Origin: Gammaproteobacteria bacterium | Lineage (GTDB): Bacteria; Pseudomonadota; Gammaproteobacteria; Pseudomonadales; Moraxellaceae | Direction: 5' to 3' | Length of the DNA stretch: 44,575 nucleotides | Assembly: GCA_028868515.1 (NCBI GenBank) | Contig: JAGWUI010000021.1 | Coordinates: 1-44,575 of the forward strand | In this document: positions 41,614 through 44,575 of the stretch, piece after piece | How the letters are laid out: the number at the start of each line of letters is the position of its first letter | How positions within the stretch are numbered: the stretch's first letter is position 1 | Position numbers and translations under genes: made by a program | The notes under the pieces: generated by a model | Databases searched by the model: none | The model's input: the letters and a program-made list of their open reading frames with translations, nothing else | What the model was told of the DNA's origin: nothing

Positions 41614-44463
41614 ATGCAAGAGGCACAGATGCAGCGAGCGGATACAGAGTTATCCGGAGAAAACGCGGCCTATATCGAAGAACTCTATGAGCGTTATCTG
41701 ACCGACGCAAGTTCGGTTAGTTCAGACTGGAAGGCACTGTTCGACCAGTATCCTAAAGGCGACCAACCACATAGCAATGTGATTGAGCAGTTCCTACTAT
41801 TAGCTCGAAATTCCACCCGCGCACAACCGATGGCACAAAGTTCAGTCAGTACTGATCATGAACGTCGCCAAGTGGGTGTGTTGCAATTGATCGCAGCCTA
41901 TCGTAATCGTGGACATCAAAAAGCAAATTTAGATCCGCTTGGGCTGATGGTTCGTCAGCATGTGCCTGATCTAGAGCTTGCCGCTCATGGTTTGTCACGC
42001 TCAGATTTGGATACCACTTTTCAGACGGGTAATTTGCAAATCGGTAAAGCCGAAGCAACACTCGCTGAAATGATTGATGCGATGGAGGCAATTTATTGCA
42101 ATTCCGTAGGTGCGGAATATATGCACATTGTCGATACCAAAGAGCGTCGCTGGATCCAACAGCGTCTAGAAGGTGCGCGTGGTATTCCACAGTTATCTAA
42201 AGAAGCGAAACTTAGTTTGCTTGAACGACTCACTGCTGCAGAAGGTTTGGAAAAACTCCTTGGTAGTAAATATGTCGGCGCAAAACGTTTTGGTCTAGAA
42301 GGTGGCGAGAGCTTTATTCCAATGGTCAATGAGATCATTCAACGTTCGGGTGCGACAGTAGGAACACGCGAAGTTGTAATCGGAATGGCACACCGTGGAC
42401 GTTTGAATTTACTTGTAAATATTTTGGGTAAAAATCCAGCAGATCTTTTCGGTGAATTCGAAGGTAAAACTTTTAATAAGAAAGGATCTGGTGATGTTAA
42501 ATATCACCAAGGTTATTCTAGTAATGTCATGACGACTGGCGGTGAAGTGCATTTGGCACTTGCTTTTAACCCATCGCATTTAGAAATTGTCAGTCCTGTT
42601 GTTGTTGGTTCAGTGCGTGCGCGTCAGGCGCGTCGTGATGATATTGCAGGTGATTCTGTACTGCCGATTCTTGTCCACGGTGATGCTGCATTTGCAGGTC
42701 AAGGCGTGGTCATGGAAACCTTCCAAATGTCGCAAACTCGTGCGTATCGTACGGGCGGTTCGATTCATATCGTGATCAATAATCAGGTTGGTTTTACGAC
42801 CAGTAATCCAGCGGATGCGCGCTCAACTGAGTATTGTACTGATATCGCCAAAATGGTGCAGTGTCCAATTTTCCATGTCAACGGTGATGACCCAGAAGCA
42901 GTGCTTTTCATTACCCAGTTGGCGGTTGATTATCGGATGCAGTTCCATCGTGATGTCGTGATCGATTTGTTCTGTTATCGCCGTCGTGGTCATAATGAAG
43001 CGGATGAGCCATCTGCCACACAACCGCTGATGTATCAGGTCATTGCAAAGCTGCCGACAACACGAACATTGTATGCAGATAAACTGGTTGCATCTGGCAC
43101 TGTGACACGTAGTGAAGCGGATCAGATGGTCGAAGATTATCGTGATGCTTTGGAAAAAGGCGAGCACGTTGCCAATGCATTGGTCGGAGAGCCGAACAAG
43201 GAACTCTTTGTTGATTGGCGCCCTTATCTAGGTCATACCCTTGTGGATGACTTTAATTCAGGTGTGGATATCAACACGCTGAAAGAACTCGGCACACAGA
43301 TGAATCTGTTGCCTGATGGTTTTGTGTTGCAAAAGCAAGTCCAAAAAGTCATTGATGACCGCTTGAAAATGCAGCATGGCGACATTCCTCTCAATTGGGG
43401 TGCTGCAGAAACCTTAGCGTATGCGACTTTGTTGAATGATGATTATTTGGTGCGTTTAACGGGTCAGGATGTGGGGCGTGGAACGTTCTCGCATCGTCAT
43501 GCTGAACTGTTTAACCAAGTCAATGGTGAGATGTATGTTCCTTTAGAACATATCAAACCAAATCAACGTCGCTTTGCTTTGTTTGATTCGTTGTTATCCG
43601 AAGTGGCGGTTTTGGCATTTGAATATGGCTATGCAACTACGATTCCAAAATCTCTCATCATTTGGGAAGCGCAGTTTGGTGACTTCTTAAACGGTGCACA
43701 GGTTGTTGTTGATCAGTTTATTTCTAGCGGTGAAACCAAGTGGGAACGTGTGTGCGGTCTGACTTTGTTGCTGCCACATGGTTATGAAGGTCAAGGACCA
43801 GAACATTCGTCAGCACGTTTAGAGCGTTTCTTGCAGCTTTGTGCTGAAGACAATATGCAAGTCTGTACGCCAACTTCGCCTGCACAAATTTTCCACTTGT
43901 TGCGTCGTCAAGCGCTGCGTCCAATTCGCAAGCCTTTGATTGTCATGTCACCAAAGAGCTTATTGCGTCATAAACTTGCAGTATCTAACTTGTCTGAGTT
44001 GGTGACAGGTAAGTTTGAAACTGTGATTGATGAAATTGATGCGATTGATAGAAATGCAGTCACGCGCGTTATTGTTTGTGGCGGTAAAGTCTATTATGAC
44101 TTGCTCGAAAAACGTCGTGAAATGAAGTTGACCGATGTTGCGATTGTTCGTGTGGAGCAGCTTTATCCTTTCCCAGCATCGCGTTTGGCGCATGTTTTAG
44201 CAAGTTATCCAAATCATAAACATGTGGTTTGGTGTCAAGAAGAACCACAAAATCAAGGTGCATGGTCGTTTATCGCGCCATTACTTTATCCATTAGTTAA
44301 TGACGTTAAAGTCGGAACCCCAATTCACTGTGCATCACGCCCTGCATCTGCTGCACCTGCATGTGGGTCAGCTTATCTACATGTGAAACAACAAACATCC
44401 CTGGTTGCAGCCGCACTCGGCATAGACGAAGAATCTGAAGGAGCATCATCCAATGACCACTGA
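41614..44463 (+). CDS. sucA: 2-Oxoglutarate dehydrogenase E1 component
   Basis: Thiamine-diphosphate decarboxylase that hands the succinyl group to SucB. 949 residues, as usual. The N-terminal ENAAYIEELYERYLTDASSV is the E2-binding opening. Thiamine-diphosphate and active-site regions: GMAHRGRLNLLVNILGK, HGDAAFAGQGVVMETFQMS, INNQVGFTTSNP, YRRRGHNEADEPS. The C-terminal transketolase-like part has GTFSHRHAEL and PHGYEGQGPEHSSARLERFL. Start ATG 41614 fits homologues. ATG 41629 has the better AAGAGG upstream but would drop five residues. The stop overlaps sucB by 11 bases. Confidence 0.97.
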   Translation: MQEAQMQRADTELSGENAAYIEELYERYLTDASSVSSDWKALFDQYPKGDQPHSNVIEQFLLLARNSTRAQPMAQSSVSTDHERRQVGVLQLIAAYRNRGHQKANLDPLGLMVRQHVPDLELAAHGLSRSDLDTTFQTGNLQIGKAEATLAEMIDAMEAIYCNSVGAEYMHIVDTKERRWIQQRLEGARGIPQLSKEAKLSLLERLTAAEGLEKLLGSKYVGAKRFGLEGGESFIPMVNEIIQRSGATVGTREVVIGMAHRGRLNLLVNILGKNPADLFGEFEGKTFNKKGSGDVKYHQGYSSNVMTTGGEVHLALAFNPSHLEIVSPVVVGSVRARQARRDDIAGDSVLPILVHGDAAFAGQGVVMETFQMSQTRAYRTGGSIHIVINNQVGFTTSNPADARSTEYCTDIAKMVQCPIFHVNGDDPEAVLFITQLAVDYRMQFHRDVVIDLFCYRRRGHNEADEPSATQPLMYQVIAKLPTTRTLYADKLVASGTVTRSEADQMVEDYRDALEKGEHVANALVGEPNKELFVDWRPYLGHTLVDDFNSGVDINTLKELGTQMNLLPDGFVLQKQVQKVIDDRLKMQHGDIPLNWGAAETLAYATLLNDDYLVRLTGQDVGRGTFSHRHAELFNQVNGEMYVPLEHIKPNQRRFALFDSLLSEVAVLAFEYGYATTIPKSLIIWEAQFGDFLNGAQVVVDQFISSGETKWERVCGLTLLLPHGYEGQGPEHSSARLERFLQLCAEDNMQVCTPTSPAQIFHLLRRQALRPIRKPLIVMSPKSLLRHKLAVSNLSELVTGKFETVIDEIDAIDRNAVTRVIVCGGKVYYDLLEKRREMKLTDVAIVRVEQLYPFPASRLAHVLASYPNHKHVVWCQEEPQNQGAWSFIAPLLYPLVNDVKVGTPIHCASRPASAAPACGSAYLHVKQQTSLVAAALGIDEESEGASSNDH

Positions 44464-44575
44464 AATTAAAGCCCCCGTTTTTCCTGAATCAGTTGCAGAC
44501 GGGACAGTTGCCGCGTGGCATAAAAAAGTGGGTGAACCTGTTAAGCGTGATGAAGTTTTAGCCGATATTGAAACG
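44453..44575 (+). CDS. sucB: Dihydrolipoamide succinyltransferase E2 component (N-terminal 41 codons, partial)
   Basis: The frame begins at ATG 44453, inside the end of sucA, with AAGGAG at 44438-44443, and runs off the window. TEIKAPVFPESVADGTVAAW and the following KKVGEPVKRDEVLADIET are the start of a lipoyl domain; the DK of the lipoyl-lysine motif would come just outside. Gene order and content make SucB certain in practice. Confidence 0.95.
   Translation, partial: MTTEIKAPVFPESVADGTVAAWHKKVGEPVKRDEVLADIET

Noticed and set aside
1-44575. Insertion sequences, prophage or integrative element
   Set aside because: No transposase, integrase or phage gene was recognised, and no target-site duplication or att-like repeat was found beside the tRNA-Ser.

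Overview
The window looks like a chromosomal segment of an Acinetobacter or close Moraxellaceae relative. The main support is the right end, where gltA lies divergent from sdhCDAB followed by sucA-sucB. NadE, PP0621-like, EamA and pgaABCD genes fit the same assignment. Base composition and codon use look uniform by eye. I saw no insertion sequence, phage gene, rRNA or CRISPR array.

Layout. (1) 1-3664: an energy-transduction cluster: the end of a gene with nine tandem Pro-Ala-Thr codon triplets, a small exported protein of unknown function, an ExbB/TolQ proton channel, two ExbD subunits and a TonB-like protein with an AgmX/PglI-type C-terminus. tRNA-Ser(UGA) and a two-way terminator follow. 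(2) 3872-10224: an EamA transporter, a possible small gene, a lipoprotein coupled to a DUF4105 protein, a 42-codon small ORF, an exported one-cysteine peroxiredoxin behind an exact TGTGA-N6-TCACA site, and a PLD-fold protein with a helical partner. (3) 10292-16651: a minus-strand oxidation cluster (two acyl-CoA dehydrogenases, a Baeyer-Villiger-type monooxygenase, a ferritin-like di-iron protein) divergent from a TetR regulator. (4) 16679-21617: a HigBA-like toxin-antitoxin pair with a palindromic operator, a voltage-gated K+ channel with a C-terminal zinc ribbon, an unknown protein next to nadE, and a PP0621-like small protein. (5) 21969-35602: two complete tandem pgaABCD operons. (6) 35700-44575: gltA, sdhCDAB, sucA and the first 41 codons of sucB.

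The most unusual feature is the tandem pair of poly-beta-1,6-N-acetylglucosamine operons. Both have the same gene order, the same overlaps (TAATG at A/B, ATGA at B/C) and near-identical terminators, but they have clearly diverged. PgaA of the first operon carries an internal duplication of about 140 residues in its TPR region. The two PgaB proteins differ in the acidic loop of the C-terminal hydrolase domain.

Other points for follow-up are a sucA leader with mutually exclusive helices, an acyl-CoA dehydrogenase lacking the catalytic-Glu segment beside one that has it, and the PLD-fold/helical pair. Family names come from motifs read in the translations; no database search was run.
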